The notes: generated by a model from the letters alone, not told the origin. A stretch of DNA of 64,000 nt from Modicisalibacter xianhensis (GCF_900113605.1 NZ_FOPY01000009.1:147816-211815), one strand, 5' to 3'; shown: positions 1-10,079, counted from the stretch's first letter. Translations and numbers: made by a program.

Positions 1-674
1 GCCACCGATTGGGTATCGCCTTCCCCGGGCATGACCGGCTGGCCTGTTTGCCTGCCTGTTCAGGGCCAGGCCTGCACGTTCTCAAGCTTATCGTGACTCG
101 TGGTAGTGGCGGGCGCGGATACCTGCCTCCCACGGATGCCGAGCCGAGATTGCGCTGGCGTTCGAGCCCATTCTCTCCTCGGCGGGCGCACTGGACCGAC
201 GGGGTTCGCGTACGTCTGTGTGAGCTCAGGTTGGGTCATCAGCCTCGCTTGGCGGGAATCAAGCACCTGAATCGTCTGGAAAACGTGCTGGCTCGGCAGG
301 AGTGGAGCGATCCGGATATTGCTGAAGGGCTGCTCAGCGATAGTTCGGGGCGTCTGATCGAAGCCACCTGCATGAACCTGTTCTGGCAGTACGGTCCCCG
401 CTGGGAAACGCCGTCGCTGGCACGCTGTGGGGTTGAAGGCACGCTGCGTGCCGGCTTGCTCCGCCAGTGTTCGCTGCATGAAGTTGATCGTGGCAGTGAT
501 GTGCTGCTTGAGGCCGACAGCCTGTGGCTGGGTAACTCGATTCAGGGCATCTGGCCAATCACCTCGTTGGTGGATTCGTCAGGACAATTGTTGCGTGCCT
601 GGTCCACCGCGTCGCTCGATCGTTCGTTACAGGCCGAGGCCCATGCCTTGCTCGGGTATCCGCTGCCGGCCTGA
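1..674 (+). CDS. pabC: Aminodeoxychorismate lyase PabC (3' part, gene starts before the window)
   Basis: PLP-dependent fold-type IV enzyme that splits 4-amino-4-deoxychorismate into p-aminobenzoate and pyruvate for folate synthesis. The reading frame is open to the left edge, so the N-terminus is missing. Visible family marks are the stretch LKLIVTRGSGGRGY, the KHLNRLENVLAR segment containing the PLP lysine, and the EATCMNLFW region that follows. About 220 residues are present of a usual 270. It ends 16 bases before mltG, the standard pabC-mltG-tmk-holB arrangement of gammaproteobacteria. A D-amino-acid or branched-chain aminotransferase is the alternative, but the neighbourhood favours PabC. 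Confidence 0.9.
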   Translation, partial: HRLGIAFPGHDRLACLPACSGPGLHVLKLIVTRGSGGRGYLPPTDAEPRLRWRSSPFSPRRAHWTDGVRVRLCELRLGHQPRLAGIKHLNRLENVLARQEWSDPDIAEGLLSDSSGRLIEATCMNLFWQYGPRWETPSLARCGVEGTLRAGLLRQCSLHEVDRGSDVLLEADSLWLGNSIQGIWPITSLVDSSGQLLRAWSTASLDRSLQAEAHALLGYPLPA

Positions 675-690
675 TAGATAAGGAACCCTC

Positions 691-1692
691 ATGCGTCTGT
701 TGAAACTGTTCGTGACGTTGGCAGTCCTGGTTGCGGCGTTGGCGTATGGTGCCTATGCATACTGGCAATCACGTTTGGATGCACCGGTAGCCATCGCGGA
801 ACCGACACTCTATGAAGTCCCGCGTGGCGCCAGCTATCACCGTATCGTGGCGGACCTGGCCGAAGAGGGCATCATTGCCGAGGCGTGGCCCTACAAGGTG
901 TTGGCGCGCGTATCACAGGATGACCTGCCGCAATTGCGGGCCGGTGAGTTCATGATCGAACCCGGCATGAGCGGACGAGAGCTCCTCTCGCTACTTAGCA
1001 GCGACCAGGTCGTGACCTACTCCCTGACTATTCCCGAAGGCTGGACCTTCGACGATATGCGAGGGGCGTTGGCTGACGCCCCCAAGCTTGTCCGGTCGAC
1101 CGGGGGCATGAGTAATGAGGAGGTCATGGCCGAGCTAGGACATCCCGATCAGCATCCCGAAGGACGGTTCTTCCCGGATACCTACAGTTATCATAAGGGG
1201 GTCAGCGATCTGGATATTCTGCGTCAAGCCTATGATCGCATGCAGGCCGAACTGAACCGGGTCTGGGAAACGCGGGATGACGGATTGCCTCTCGACTCGC
1301 CCTATGAAGCGCTTATCATGGCCTCGCTGATCGAGCGCGAGACCGGCGTCGACGGGGAGCGTCGCGAGATTGCCGGCGTCTTTGTACGGCGCCTGGAGCG
1401 CGGGATGCGATTGCAGACCGATCCGACCGTAATCTATGGCATGGGTGACGAGTACCAGGGCAACATCACGCGTGCCGACCTTCGCCGGGCCACACCGTAC
1501 AATACCTATGTGATCGATGGCCTGCCGCCCACGCCGATCGCCTTGCCGGGGCGGGCGGCATTGGAAGCCGCTGTCGACCCGGCGGAAGGCGATGCATTGT
1601 ATTTCGTGGCCAAGGGAGATGGCAGCCACCATTTCTCGCGGACCCTGAGCGAGCATAATGCCGCCGTGCGGCGTTATATCCTGAACCGCTGA
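691..1692 (+). CDS. mltG: Endolytic murein transglycosylase MltG
   Basis: Inner-membrane enzyme that cuts nascent peptidoglycan strands and so acts as a terminase of glycan elongation (family knowledge for YceG/MltG). 333 residues. One N-terminal membrane helix at about residues 5-24, a LysM-like part at 40-110, then the catalytic domain. The catalytic glutamate is in SLIERETG (E215), followed by the conserved [10 protein letters not shown] segment. An AAGGA ribosome site lies six bases before the ATG. The stop codon overlaps the tmk start (TGATG). Confidence 0.95.
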   Translation: MRLLKLFVTLAVLVAALAYGAYAYWQSRLDAPVAIAEPTLYEVPRGASYHRIVADLAEEGIIAEAWPYKVLARVSQDDLPQLRAGEFMIEPGMSGRELLSLLSSDQVVTYSLTIPEGWTFDDMRGALADAPKLVRSTGGMSNEEVMAELGHPDQHPEGRFFPDTYSYHKGVSDLDILRQAYDRMQAELNRVWETRDDGLPLDSPYEALIMASLIERETGVDGERREIAGVFVRRLERGMRLQTDPTVIYGMGDEYQGNITRADLRRATPYNTYVIDGLPPTPIALPGRAALEAAVDPAEGDALYFVAKGDGSHHFSRTLSEHNAAVRRYILNR

Positions 1693-2363
1693 TGGCAGGT
1701 TGCATGCATAACGAAACGCAACACCGCTACCCTGGACGCTTCATCACGCTCGAGGGAGGAGAGGGCGTTGGCAAGAGCACCAATCTTGCCATGGTATGCG
1801 AGTTTCTCGAGGCACGTGGTGTCGAGGTCATAAAGACCCGTGAGCCGGGTGGGACCTCGCGCAGTGAGGCCATTCGGCATCTATTGCTCGATCCGTCTGA
1901 AGAAGAACCATTATGCGACGATGCCGAGCTGCTCCTGGTGTTTGCCGCCCGCGCACAGCATCTGGACCGCAAGATCCGTCCGGCATTGGCGCGAGGTGCA
2001 TGGGTGGTATGCGACCGTTTCACCGATGCGACCTTTGCTTATCAGGGCGGAGGGCGAGGTATCGATGCATCTCGTATCGAGCGTCTGGAGACCTTCGTGC
2101 AGCAGGGGTTGCAGCCAGACCTTACCCTTCTGCTGGATATGCCGGTCGATGCTGCGCAGCAGCGTGTCATCCAGCGAGGCATCGAGCGTGATCGCTTCGA
2201 ACGCGAGCATGCGGCGTTTTTCGATGCGGTGCGTCATGCTTACTTAAAGCGAGCTAGCGAAGCACCGGATCGTTTCGTCATCATCGATGCCTCGCGCGCC
2301 TTGGCCGATGTGCAGGCTGATATCCGGAATTGTCTCGATACGAGGCTGGCGTCATGGAGTTGA
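1692..2363 (+). CDS. tmk: Thymidylate kinase
   Basis: Phosphorylates dTMP to dTDP. The P-loop GGEGVGKS is near residues 20-27, the DR[FY] signature appears as [14 protein letters not shown], and a LID region with RGIERDRFE follows. 223 residues from the ATG that overlaps the mltG stop. A second ATG at 1704 would give 219 residues with a cleaner start before FITLEGG, so the exact start is open. The 3' end overlaps holB by 10 bases, consistent with translational coupling. Confidence 0.94.
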   Translation: MAGCMHNETQHRYPGRFITLEGGEGVGKSTNLAMVCEFLEARGVEVIKTREPGGTSRSEAIRHLLLDPSEEEPLCDDAELLLVFAARAQHLDRKIRPALARGAWVVCDRFTDATFAYQGGGRGIDASRIERLETFVQQGLQPDLTLLLDMPVDAAQQRVIQRGIERDRFEREHAAFFDAVRHAYLKRASEAPDRFVIIDASRALADVQADIRNCLDTRLASWS

Positions 2364-3337
2364 ATCCGTTGCCCTGGCAGCTCGAACTCTGGAGGCGCTT
2401 GACCGATTTGCAGGACAGGGCGAAGCTGCCTCACGCCTTGCTCATTTCCGGTGCCCATGGTGTGGGCAAGCAGGTTCTTGCCGATGCACTGGCTGCACGC
2501 ACCTTGTGCCGCAACCCACGGGAAACGGCTTGCGGCCAGTGCCACGCCTGTCAGATGTTGAAGGCGGGCTATCACCCTGACCTCATACGGGTGTCGCCGC
2601 AGGAGAAAAGTCGACAGATTCGTATCGACCCGATTCGCGAAGTCAATGGCTTCGTAGCCCAGACGGCGCAGCAGGGAGGATACCGGGTCGTTGTCCTGCA
2701 GCCGGCCGAGGCTATGAATGTGGCAGCAGCCAACGCATTGCTCAAGAGCCTTGAGGAGCCCGGTGAGCGCACCTTGTTTGTACTGCTTGCCGATGTGCCT
2801 TCGCGGATGCTGGCGACGATAAGATCACGTTGCCAGCATTGGGCGCTGGGTGTACCTGATGGCGAAGCCTGTCTGCCCTGGCTCGGCGAGATGCTGGGAG
2901 ACAGCCACGAGGCGGCATTCTGGTTGCGTGTGGCGGGTGGTTTACCCCTGCTCGCACAGGAGCTCGCTGCACCGGAGGCGCGGGGTCTGCGTCAGGAGCT
3001 GCAGGAATTGTTCGATGCCCTCGTGCGTGGCGGTGAGCCAGTTGCCGAGGCAGCAAGGCTCGAGCGTCAGGCGGTAGAGCGAATCCTGTGGTACGGTATT
3101 GCCTGGCTCGAGGACCTGATTCGCCTGGGGCTGTCCGGTGACAGCGATCGCGTGCGCAACCCCGATCTGTTGCCGCTCTATCGGCAGGCAGTCAAGAACG
3201 CCCGCGTTCGAGACTGGTTTCGATTGCTCGATTATGCACGCGAGCAACGTCGCCTGTTGGTGGCGGGTGGCAACCCCAACCCTCAACTGGTTCTCGAGGC
3301 GTGGTTGGTCCGTTGGTCTGCGCTGCTGCGTTCCTGA
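2354..3337 (+). CDS. holB: DNA polymerase III subunit delta'
   Basis: Clamp-loader subunit of the replicative polymerase. The N-terminal AAA+ domain has the P-loop GAHGVGKQ, then a Cys4 zinc module ([15 protein letters not shown]) and the segment KSLEEP with a downstream SRC sensor region (IRSRCQHW). 327 residues from the ATG at 2354, chosen because GAGG lies eight bases upstream. An in-frame upstream ATG at 2330 exists but would overlap tmk more. Next to tmk and a PilZ gene, as in Pseudomonas. Confidence 0.93.
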   Translation: MELNPLPWQLELWRRLTDLQDRAKLPHALLISGAHGVGKQVLADALAARTLCRNPRETACGQCHACQMLKAGYHPDLIRVSPQEKSRQIRIDPIREVNGFVAQTAQQGGYRVVVLQPAEAMNVAAANALLKSLEEPGERTLFVLLADVPSRMLATIRSRCQHWALGVPDGEACLPWLGEMLGDSHEAAFWLRVAGGLPLLAQELAAPEARGLRQELQELFDALVRGGEPVAEAARLERQAVERILWYGIAWLEDLIRLGLSGDSDRVRNPDLLPLYRQAVKNARVRDWFRLLDYAREQRRLLVAGGNPNPQLVLEAWLVRWSALLRS

Positions 3338-3408
3338 GATCGCAGCAATGGGAAAGCGTGGCCGGTTTTCGTAAAGTGATGCCACCACATCAAGCGGAGG
3401 GCGAACCG

Positions 3409-3744
3409 ATGGTGGGCAAGAAAGCCATGTCTCTGACCATCCGGGATACCCAGACACTATTGTCTGCCTACATGCCCAGCCTCGAGCGCGGCGGCATCTT
3501 CGTGCCTACCCAGGAGCGCTACACGCTCGGTCAGGAGGTTTTCCTGCTGCTGACCCTGCCCGACGAGAGCGAGCGCCTGCCGGTGACGGGAAATGTCGTC
3601 TGGCTCTCGCCGCCCGGCGTTTCCGGGCGCCGGGTGCCTGGCATCGGCATCCAATTCAGCGCCGATGACCAACTGGTCCGCGATCGCATCGAAAACCACC
3701 TGGCTGGACAACTCGACAAGGGGGTTGCCACTTACACGCTTTGA
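3409..3744 (+). CDS. pilZ: PilZ domain protein
   Basis: Short (111 residues) single-domain PilZ protein. It lies directly after holB, the place of pilZ in Pseudomonas, where PilZ is needed for type IV pilus assembly. It has the family's SLERGGIFVPT and PGIGIQF segments but lacks the RxxxR and DxSxxG c-di-GMP-binding motifs, which fits the non-binding PilZ type. The start at 3409 is supported by GGAGG eight bases upstream; an in-frame ATG at 3379 is less well supported. Pilus involvement is inferred from family and context; no pilus genes lie in this window. Confidence 0.85.
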   Translation: MVGKKAMSLTIRDTQTLLSAYMPSLERGGIFVPTQERYTLGQEVFLLLTLPDESERLPVTGNVVWLSPPGVSGRRVPGIGIQFSADDQLVRDRIENHLAGQLDKGVATYTL

Positions 3745-3864
3745 ACCGAATCGTCGGTGTGCGTATGTCGGCCACCCATTACGACCCCGCGATGAGTGAC
3801 CGTGCTGACGTCTCGCGCTGCCTGGCGAGGTCATCATCGCTGCCATCATTACAGAGCCACATGC

Positions 3865-4692
3865 ATGTTTGTTGATTCCCACTGTCACCTCGACCGTCTC
3901 GATCTCGCCGCCCACGGCGATAGCCTGGATGCAGCCCTGAATGTCGCTCGTGCACGAGGTGTCCGCCAGTTCCTGGCCATTGCCGTGACACTCGATGGTG
4001 TCGAAAACCTGGCCGGGATTGCACGTGCCCACGAGGACGTGGTCATCTCGGCGGGCGTGCATCCCATGCATTCGGCTGACGACGAGCCGAGCATGGAGGC
4101 CATCAAGGCGTGTGCCGAACGTTTCGATGTCGTGGCGATCGGCGAGACCGGCCTCGATTTCCATTACGACACGATCGACCGGAATATCCAGCGGGAGCGT
4201 TTCAAGCGACACCTCCAGGCGGCGACTGAGCTGGAGTTGCCGGTGATCGTACATACCCGTGATGCCCGCGAGGAGACGCTGCAGTTGATTCGCGAGCATA
4301 CCAACCCGGCCGTTGGCGGTGTGCTGCATTGCTTTACGGAAGATATCGACATGGCCCGTGAGGCAGTTCGCTTGGGCTTCTTCATTTCCCTCTCGGGAAT
4401 CGTGACCTTCCGCAATGCCGAGTCGATCCGCGAACTGGCCAGGAGAGTACCGCTGGATCGACTGCTGATCGAGACGGACAGCCCCTACCTGGCCCCAGTG
4501 CCACATCGCGGCAAGCCTAACGAACCACAGTGGGTGGTGGAGGTCGCCGAATGTATCGCGCGCGAGCGGGGCATCAGCATTGATGAAGTGGCCATGCAGA
4601 CCACGGCCAACTTCTACCGCCTCTTCCGTGCTGCGGCACCTCAGGCCTCCGCAGAGATGCGCCAGATCCTTTCCGATGCCAACATGATCTGA
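3865..4692 (+). CDS. tatD: TatD-family metal-dependent hydrolase
   Basis: TIM-barrel metal-dependent DNase of the TatD/YcfH family. The opening MFVDSHCHLD carries the first metal ligands, GETGLDFHYD is the conserved glutamate motif, HTRDA and LHCFT give further histidines, and IETDSPYLAP is the C-terminal aspartate motif. 275 residues from the ATG at 3865. The frame is open upstream to a GTG at 3796, but the family normally begins at the MxVDSHCHL strand. In gammaproteobacteria a ycfH-type gene sits in the same holB-pilZ context. Confidence 0.9.
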   Translation: MFVDSHCHLDRLDLAAHGDSLDAALNVARARGVRQFLAIAVTLDGVENLAGIARAHEDVVISAGVHPMHSADDEPSMEAIKACAERFDVVAIGETGLDFHYDTIDRNIQRERFKRHLQAATELELPVIVHTRDAREETLQLIREHTNPAVGGVLHCFTEDIDMAREAVRLGFFISLSGIVTFRNAESIRELARRVPLDRLLIETDSPYLAPVPHRGKPNEPQWVVEVAECIARERGISIDEVAMQTTANFYRLFRAAAPQASAEMRQILSDANMI

Positions 4693-4718
4693 TACCCCGC
4701 CAGGAAAGGAGAACGAGC

Positions 4719-5282
4719 ATGTCGCTGGAGCCGCTGTTGTCCCGCATCGAGGCGACTGGCGAAATCCCGCCGGTCGATCGCTGGAATCCCGATTTCTGTG
4801 GAGACATGGACCTGGTGATACGCAGCGACGGGGTCTGGGTGCATGAAGGGACACCCATCGGTCGGCCTCGCCTGGTCAGGTTGCTGTCGACGGTCCTGCG
4901 TCGAGAGAGCGACGGCGATTACTATCTAGTGACGCCAGTCGAGAAGATGCGCATACGTGTTGAGGATCGGCCGTTCGCGATCGTCGATGCCGAATGTCTC
5001 GATGACGATACGGGGGCAGGCATCTGGTGGTTGACGACCAACGTCGGTGACAGGGTGCGGCTGGATGACCGGCATCGATTGACGGTCACCATGACACCTG
5101 CCGATGAGCCGGTGCCTGAAGTCTCGGTGCGCTTCGGGCTGAGTGCCCGGCTCAATCGCAACGTGTTCTATCGGCTGGTCGAGCTTGCCGATCAGCACCA
5201 GCACGGGGCGGGGCTCGAGCTTGGATTGACCAGCGCCGGGTGCTGGCAGCCGTTGGGCTGGATCGATACGGAGCTGCTGTGA
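4719..5282 (+). CDS. DUF1285 family protein
   Basis: 187-residue cytosolic protein matching the DUF1285 family by its layout: PPVDRWNPDFCGDMDL near the start, an IRSDGVWVHEG strand, IGRPRLVRLLSTVLRRE and YYLVTPVEKMRI. The function is not known to me. A strong AAGGAG site precedes the ATG. The stop codon overlaps the GTG start of the following helicase (GTGA), so the two are probably co-translated. Confidence 0.85.
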   Translation: MSLEPLLSRIEATGEIPPVDRWNPDFCGDMDLVIRSDGVWVHEGTPIGRPRLVRLLSTVLRRESDGDYYLVTPVEKMRIRVEDRPFAIVDAECLDDDTGAGIWWLTTNVGDRVRLDDRHRLTVTMTPADEPVPEVSVRFGLSARLNRNVFYRLVELADQHQHGAGLELGLTSAGCWQPLGWIDTELL

Positions 5283-7486
5283 AGCTCACCGACGAGCAGT
5301 GGGCTGTCGTTCGCCACGATCGAGGTCATGCTCGGGTAGCTGCCGTCGCGGGTGCCGGAAAGACCACGACACTCGTCGCGCGTGTACTGCATCTGCTCGC
5401 GCAGGGTGTGCCGGCGCGCCGCATTCTGGTGCTGATGTTCAACCGGGCTGCTCGTGAAGACTTCACGGCCAAGCTGGCCGCCATGGCATCACCGGGCCAG
5501 TCCCTGCCAGAAGTCCGCACGTTCCATTCCATTGGCCATCGTCTCAACCAGAGCCTGACTCGCTGGGGCTGGCTGTCGCCTCGCGAGTTGCTGACTGCAG
5601 ACTGGCAGCGCGAGCGCCTGCTGCGACAAGCGGTTCAGCATTGTCTGGGGGGGAGTGACGAGGCGACTCGCGACGCGGCTCTGGATACGGAGCGTCTCGA
5701 GGCGCTCGGCAATTTCTGCGATCTGGTCAAGGCGGAAATGACGTCCGCGACCGAGTTCTACGAGCGCATGGATTTCGGCCCGGATACCCGTCACTTCATC
5801 GATGCCTATGAGCACTTCGAAGCGCTGCTCGAACAGCACGGTCGCATGACCTACGCTGATCTGCTCTTCCGTCCACTGCGCTGTCTGGAGTCCAGTGAGG
5901 AAGCGCGTGCCCGGGTTCAGGGGTTTCTCGATCACGTCATCATCGACGAATATCAGGACATCAACGAAGCCCAGCAACGGTTGCTGGCCGTGCTGGCGGG
6001 AACGCATGCCGACGTCATGGCGGTCGGTGATGCCAACCAGTGTATCTATGAGTGGCGGGGGGCGCGGCCCGACTACATGCTCGAACGGTTCGAGGCGACC
6101 TTCGGCCAGGCCACGGATTACCCCCTGTCGACGACGTTCCGTCATGGGCATGCCCTGGCATTGACGGCCAATCATGCCATTCGCGGCAATCGCCGCCGCC
6201 CCGATCAGCTCTGTGTGGCGGCGCCGCAGAACCCGGTCACGACGATCGATGCGGGACAGGGCGCTGGCCGGCTGGTCGAGGAACTTCAGGCATGGCAACA
6301 ACGAGGCCGTCCGCTCCAGCAGGCCTGTGTCCTGGTCAGGAACTGGACACTTTCCGTTGCCGTGCAGTTACAACTCCTGCGTGCAGGGATTCCCTTTCGC
6401 CTGGCGCGTGAGGAGCGTTACGTGTTTCGCCTGCCGCTGGTCCAGGCCCTGGCCGGTTACCTGCGCTTAAGTCGGGATGCTCGATTGCTGCATGATCCAG
6501 CCCATCTCCTGCTGCTCTTGTCGCAGCCGACCTCGTTCGTGGCACGTGAGCGTTTACAGGCCTTGGCGCTACATCTGGCGCAGACACAGAGCTGGCCGGG
6601 GCGACAGGATGCGCTGCTTGACTCACTCAAGCCGGCTCAGCGGCGTACGCTCAAGCGGCGCTGGGAATTGCTCTGCGAATTGCCCAGGCTGGGCAGACTC
6701 GCACCAGCTAGGTTGCTGGAAATCGTGGTCGAACGCCTGGATGCCGAGAAGGTGCTCAAGCGGGCCGCCGCGCGTCGCGAAAAGGGGGAAGAAGACGTGC
6801 GCCTGCTCGATGTGCTGATTGAGCAGGCGGATGACCTGGCTCTCGCACCGGAGGAGCTCGCCAAACGACAGCGCCAGCCCATGCAGCAGGGCGATGGGGC
6901 GCTGATCACGACCGTGCATGGTGCCAAGGGCCTCGAATGGCCGCTGGTCGCCTTGTGGGGCATGAACGAGGAGGACTTTCCTTACTACAGTAAGGATAAC
7001 CCCCTCGACGAGGAGCGCCTCGAGGAGGAACGGCGCCTGTTCTACGTTGCCATCACCCGGGCGCAGGATCGCCTGTTGATATTGCATGATAGTGGCGAAC
7101 ATCGCCCCAGCCGCTTTCTGGCCGAAAGTGCCTGGCAGGATGGCAATCGTGTTGCCCGGGCGTTGGTGGAGCAACAGGCCGGTCCGGTCGAGGTGAATGT
7201 CCCATCACTGGTGGGGCGTTATCTCTCAGCGGTGGGGAGCGAGATAGCGGTCGAGGCCGCGTCACGCCAAGAGGCATTACAACCGGCTGCCGTCGCAGAG
7301 CCTACAGCGACCTATCGTCCGGGCCAACACGTGCATCATGACGTATTCGGCAATGGTGAGATACTGGTGGTCGAGGGTGATCCGGACAATCCGGTCATCG
7401 ATGTCCGCTTCGTGCATGCTGGGCGCCGCCGTTTGATCGCCCGTCGCTCACCCATCGAAGTGCTACAAGGAGGATCGCCTGCATGA
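5279..7486 (+). CDS. UvrD/Rep-family superfamily 1 DNA helicase
   Basis: 735-residue SF1A helicase. Walker A is AVAGAGKTTTL, Walker B and Q-like segment VIIDEYQDINEAQQ, motif III GDANQCIYEWRGA, motif IV TFRHG, motif V TTVHGAKGLEWP and motif VI LFYVAITRAQDRLL. The C-terminus (about residues 680-735) looks like the small tudor-like tail of UvrD/PcrA (GQHVHHDVFGNGEIL). The GTG at 5279 is preferred because it overlaps the previous stop as GTGA and begins KLTDEQ. It is not close enough to UvrD or Rep to use either name. It overlaps sseA by four bases. Confidence 0.9.
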   Translation: MKLTDEQWAVVRHDRGHARVAAVAGAGKTTTLVARVLHLLAQGVPARRILVLMFNRAAREDFTAKLAAMASPGQSLPEVRTFHSIGHRLNQSLTRWGWLSPRELLTADWQRERLLRQAVQHCLGGSDEATRDAALDTERLEALGNFCDLVKAEMTSATEFYERMDFGPDTRHFIDAYEHFEALLEQHGRMTYADLLFRPLRCLESSEEARARVQGFLDHVIIDEYQDINEAQQRLLAVLAGTHADVMAVGDANQCIYEWRGARPDYMLERFEATFGQATDYPLSTTFRHGHALALTANHAIRGNRRRPDQLCVAAPQNPVTTIDAGQGAGRLVEELQAWQQRGRPLQQACVLVRNWTLSVAVQLQLLRAGIPFRLAREERYVFRLPLVQALAGYLRLSRDARLLHDPAHLLLLLSQPTSFVARERLQALALHLAQTQSWPGRQDALLDSLKPAQRRTLKRRWELLCELPRLGRLAPARLLEIVVERLDAEKVLKRAAARREKGEEDVRLLDVLIEQADDLALAPEELAKRQRQPMQQGDGALITTVHGAKGLEWPLVALWGMNEEDFPYYSKDNPLDEERLEEERRLFYVAITRAQDRLLILHDSGEHRPSRFLAESAWQDGNRVARALVEQQAGPVEVNVPSLVGRYLSAVGSEIAVEAASRQEALQPAAVAEPTATYRPGQHVHHDVFGNGEILVVEGDPDNPVIDVRFVHAGRRRLIARRSPIEVLQGGSPA

Positions 7487-8334
7487 AACGAGATTGTCTG
7501 ATCGATGCGCAATCGCTGCGCACTGCCATGGCCAGCGCGAATGCGCCGATCATTCTGGATTGCCGGGCTCGTCTGGAATCGTCGCAGGCCGGGCGACAAT
7601 TATGGGAGGCCGGCCACATTCCCGGCAGCGTGCATTTCGACCTTGATCGTGACATGGCTGCCGCGCCCGGCGAAGGGGGCCGGCATCCGCTGCCTTCGCA
7701 AGACGCATTCGCTCGCACCGTGAAGCGGCTGGGACTGAGTGACTCGTTACCAGTCGTGGTCTATGACGATCGTGGAGGACAGCTGGCAGCAGCTCGTGCC
7801 TGGTGGATGCTGTCGTGCTGGGCTGGACACCCGGACGTGCGTGTACTCGATGGTGGGCTTCCCACTTGGCAGGCATCGGGAGGCGAGATGGCAGTCGAGC
7901 GGCTGCCGGGTGAACCCTCTCCCGTTTCCCCGGGGCATTGGCAGCCTGCCTTCAATGATGATGCCTTGATCGATGCGATGGAGGTGGCCGCGTCTACAGA
8001 AGATGCCTCGTTCATGACCGTCGACGCACGTTCGCTGGAACGCTTCCGCGGCGAGAGCGAGCCCATTGATCCTGTGGCAGGGCATATTCCCGGAGCCGTA
8101 TGCCGACCGAGTTCAGCGAATCTTGCCGAGCAGGGAGTCTTCAAGTCGCCTCAACAACTCGACGCTGAACTACCGGCTGCCGAGCGGGTGGTCAGTTATT
8201 GCGGCTCGGGCGTGACCGCCTGTCACAATATCCTGGCCTATGCGATCGCCGGGCGTCTCTTGCCTCGGCTTTATGCCGGCTCGTGGAGTCACTGGATTCG
8301 CGATCCCGGGCGACCGGTAGCGACCGGTAGCTGA
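7483..8334 (+). CDS. sseA: 3-mercaptopyruvate sulfurtransferase (tandem rhodanese)
   Basis: Two rhodanese domains (about 1-140 and 155-283); the second carries the catalytic Cys240 in CGSGVTAC. The CGSGVTA loop is that of mercaptopyruvate sulfurtransferases, whereas thiosulfate-specific rhodaneses carry a charged CRKG-type loop. Transfers sulfur from 3-mercaptopyruvate to an acceptor. The first domain has no equivalent loop cysteine, as usual. An ATGA overlap with the helicase suggests one mRNA. Confidence 0.9.
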   Translation: MKRDCLIDAQSLRTAMASANAPIILDCRARLESSQAGRQLWEAGHIPGSVHFDLDRDMAAAPGEGGRHPLPSQDAFARTVKRLGLSDSLPVVVYDDRGGQLAAARAWWMLSCWAGHPDVRVLDGGLPTWQASGGEMAVERLPGEPSPVSPGHWQPAFNDDALIDAMEVAASTEDASFMTVDARSLERFRGESEPIDPVAGHIPGAVCRPSSANLAEQGVFKSPQQLDAELPAAERVVSYCGSGVTACHNILAYAIAGRLLPRLYAGSWSHWIRDPGRPVATGS

Positions 8335-8367
8335 TTCCGAACGTCCCGGCTCGGCAAGCGCAAGAAA

Positions 8368-8393
8368 CATCGGCATGCCTTGGCATGCCGATG
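8368..8393 (-). terminator. Hairpin between convergent sseA and etfD, likely etfD terminator
   Basis: Perfect inverted repeat: CATCGGCATGCC at 8368-8379 and its complement at 8382-8393 around a two-base centre. On the minus strand it is followed by GTTTCTTG, a moderately T-rich tail. It lies 15 bases beyond the etfD stop and could also act on sseA transcripts, though the plus-strand tail lacks a T run. Confidence 0.7.
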
Positions 8394-8408
8394 GGCAACG
8401 ACACGCTC

Positions 8409-10079
8409 TTACATGTTCGGATAATTGGGTCCACCGCCGCCTTCGGGCGCTACCCACTCGATGTTCTGTGCTGGGTCCTTGATATCGCAGGTCTTGCAAT
8501 GGATGCAGTTCTGGAAATTGATCTGGAACTTCGGCTGACCGTCGTCACCCTCGATCACTTCGTAGACACCGACAGGACAGTAACGCTGAGCAGGCTCGTC
8601 GAACTTGGGTAGATTGTCGCGGATCGGGACGGCAGGGTCCTTGAGGCGAAGGTGGCTTGGCTGATCCTCGTCATGATTGGTATTGGAGAGAAAGACCGAA
8701 GAAGGCTTGTCGAAGGACAGCTTGCCATCGGGCTTGGGATAGTCGATCTTGCGGCCTTGGGCGGCCTGCTCCAGCTTGGCATGGTCGGGGGTCGTGTCGT
8801 GAACCGGCGGTAGCTTGCCACCCAGCCATTGGTCGATGAAGTTGTAGGCTCCACCCATCACTGTGCCGTACTTGTGAATTGCAGGGCCAAAGTTGGCGGT
8901 CTCGCGCAATTCGCGATAGGCCCAGCTCTGTTCCCAGCGAGCGGTGAAGGAGGTAAGTTCCTGGCCACCTTCATCGTCCCCCAGAAGGGCCTCGAACACC
9001 GTCTCGGCCGCGACCAGGCCTGACTTCATGGCCGTATGCAGTCCCTTGATCTTGGCGAAATTGAGCGTACCGGCATCGCAACCGATCAACAGTCCGCCCG
9101 GGAAGGTCATCTTCGGCAAGCAGTTGATGCCCCCCTTGGTAATCGCCCGCGCCCCATAGGCCACGCGGGAACCGCCCTCGAGGTACTGCTTGAGCAGCGG
9201 ATGATGCTTCATGCGCTGGAACTCATCGAAGGGAGACAGGTAAGGGTTCCGGTAGGCAAGATCGATGATCAGGCCGACCACCACCTGTTGATTCTCGGCA
9301 TGATAGAGGAAGAAGCCGCCGTGGGTGTCCTTGTCCAGCGGCCAGCCGGAGCCATGCAGGACCAGGCCGGGTTCGTGCCGGTCGGCGGGGATGTCCCAGA
9401 GTTCCTTGAAGCCGATGGCGTAGTGCTGCGGATCCCGCCCCGCGGCCAAGTCGAAGCGTTCGATGAGGCGTTTGCCGAGATGGCCGCGAGCACCTTCGGC
9501 GAACAGGGTGTACTTGGCGCGCAGCTCCATGCCGGGCATGTAACCCTCCTTGGGCTCGCCATCAGCGCCGACGCCCATGTCGCCGGTAATGATGCCGCGT
9601 ACCGTACCGCTCACATCATACAGAACCTCCTGAGCAGCGAAGCCGGGGAAGATCTCGACGCCGAGTTCCTCGGCTTGTTCGCCCAGCCAGCGGCACAGGT
9701 TCCCGGCGCTGATCACGTAATTCTGTCCGCTTTCGGCCCCGGGGGTACCCACGTTATGCATCGTCTTGGGTACCAGGGCATTGGGCAGCTTGCGCGCGGA
9801 GCGTTCGTCCTTGAGAAGATAGACCTCGTCGCGTATCGCCGGCGTGGTCAAAGGTGCGCCACGTTCGGCCCAGTCCGGGAACAGCTCGTCGAGAGCGCGT
9901 GGCTCGAAGATGGCGCCCGAAAGGATATGTGCGCCGACTTCGGAGCCTTTTTCGACCACACAGACGCTGAGTGCGCGCTCGGCCTCATTGGCTTGCTGCA
10001 TCAGACGGCAAGCGGCGGCCAAACCGCTGGGGCCGGCGCCGACGATGACCACATCGAAGTCCATGTGTTCGCGTTCCAC
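8409..10079 (-). CDS. etfD: Electron transfer flavoprotein-ubiquinone oxidoreductase
   Basis: Membrane-associated FAD/4Fe-4S enzyme that passes electrons from reduced ETF to ubiquinone during fatty-acid and amino-acid oxidation. 556 residues. The FAD-binding motif VIVGAGPSGLAAA is near the N-terminus; the C-terminal cluster cysteines are in YCPVGVY and CIHCKTCDIKDP. The start is a GTG at 10077-10079 with GAGGAG seven bases upstream; an ATG six codons in is less well placed. It is divergent from etfBA, as in Pseudomonas. Confidence 0.96.
   Translation of the reverse strand: MEREHMDFDVVIVGAGPSGLAAACRLMQQANEAERALSVCVVEKGSEVGAHILSGAIFEPRALDELFPDWAERGAPLTTPAIRDEVYLLKDERSARKLPNALVPKTMHNVGTPGAESGQNYVISAGNLCRWLGEQAEELGVEIFPGFAAQEVLYDVSGTVRGIITGDMGVGADGEPKEGYMPGMELRAKYTLFAEGARGHLGKRLIERFDLAAGRDPQHYAIGFKELWDIPADRHEPGLVLHGSGWPLDKDTHGGFFLYHAENQQVVVGLIIDLAYRNPYLSPFDEFQRMKHHPLLKQYLEGGSRVAYGARAITKGGINCLPKMTFPGGLLIGCDAGTLNFAKIKGLHTAMKSGLVAAETVFEALLGDDEGGQELTSFTARWEQSWAYRELRETANFGPAIHKYGTVMGGAYNFIDQWLGGKLPPVHDTTPDHAKLEQAAQGRKIDYPKPDGKLSFDKPSSVFLSNTNHDEDQPSHLRLKDPAVPIRDNLPKFDEPAQRYCPVGVYEVIEGDDGQPKFQINFQNCIHCKTCDIKDPAQNIEWVAPEGGGGPNYPNM

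Noticed and set aside
3457..4854. A 465-codon minus-strand frame opposite pilZ and tatD.
   Set aside because: Covers two recognised genes antisense and has no motif of its own.
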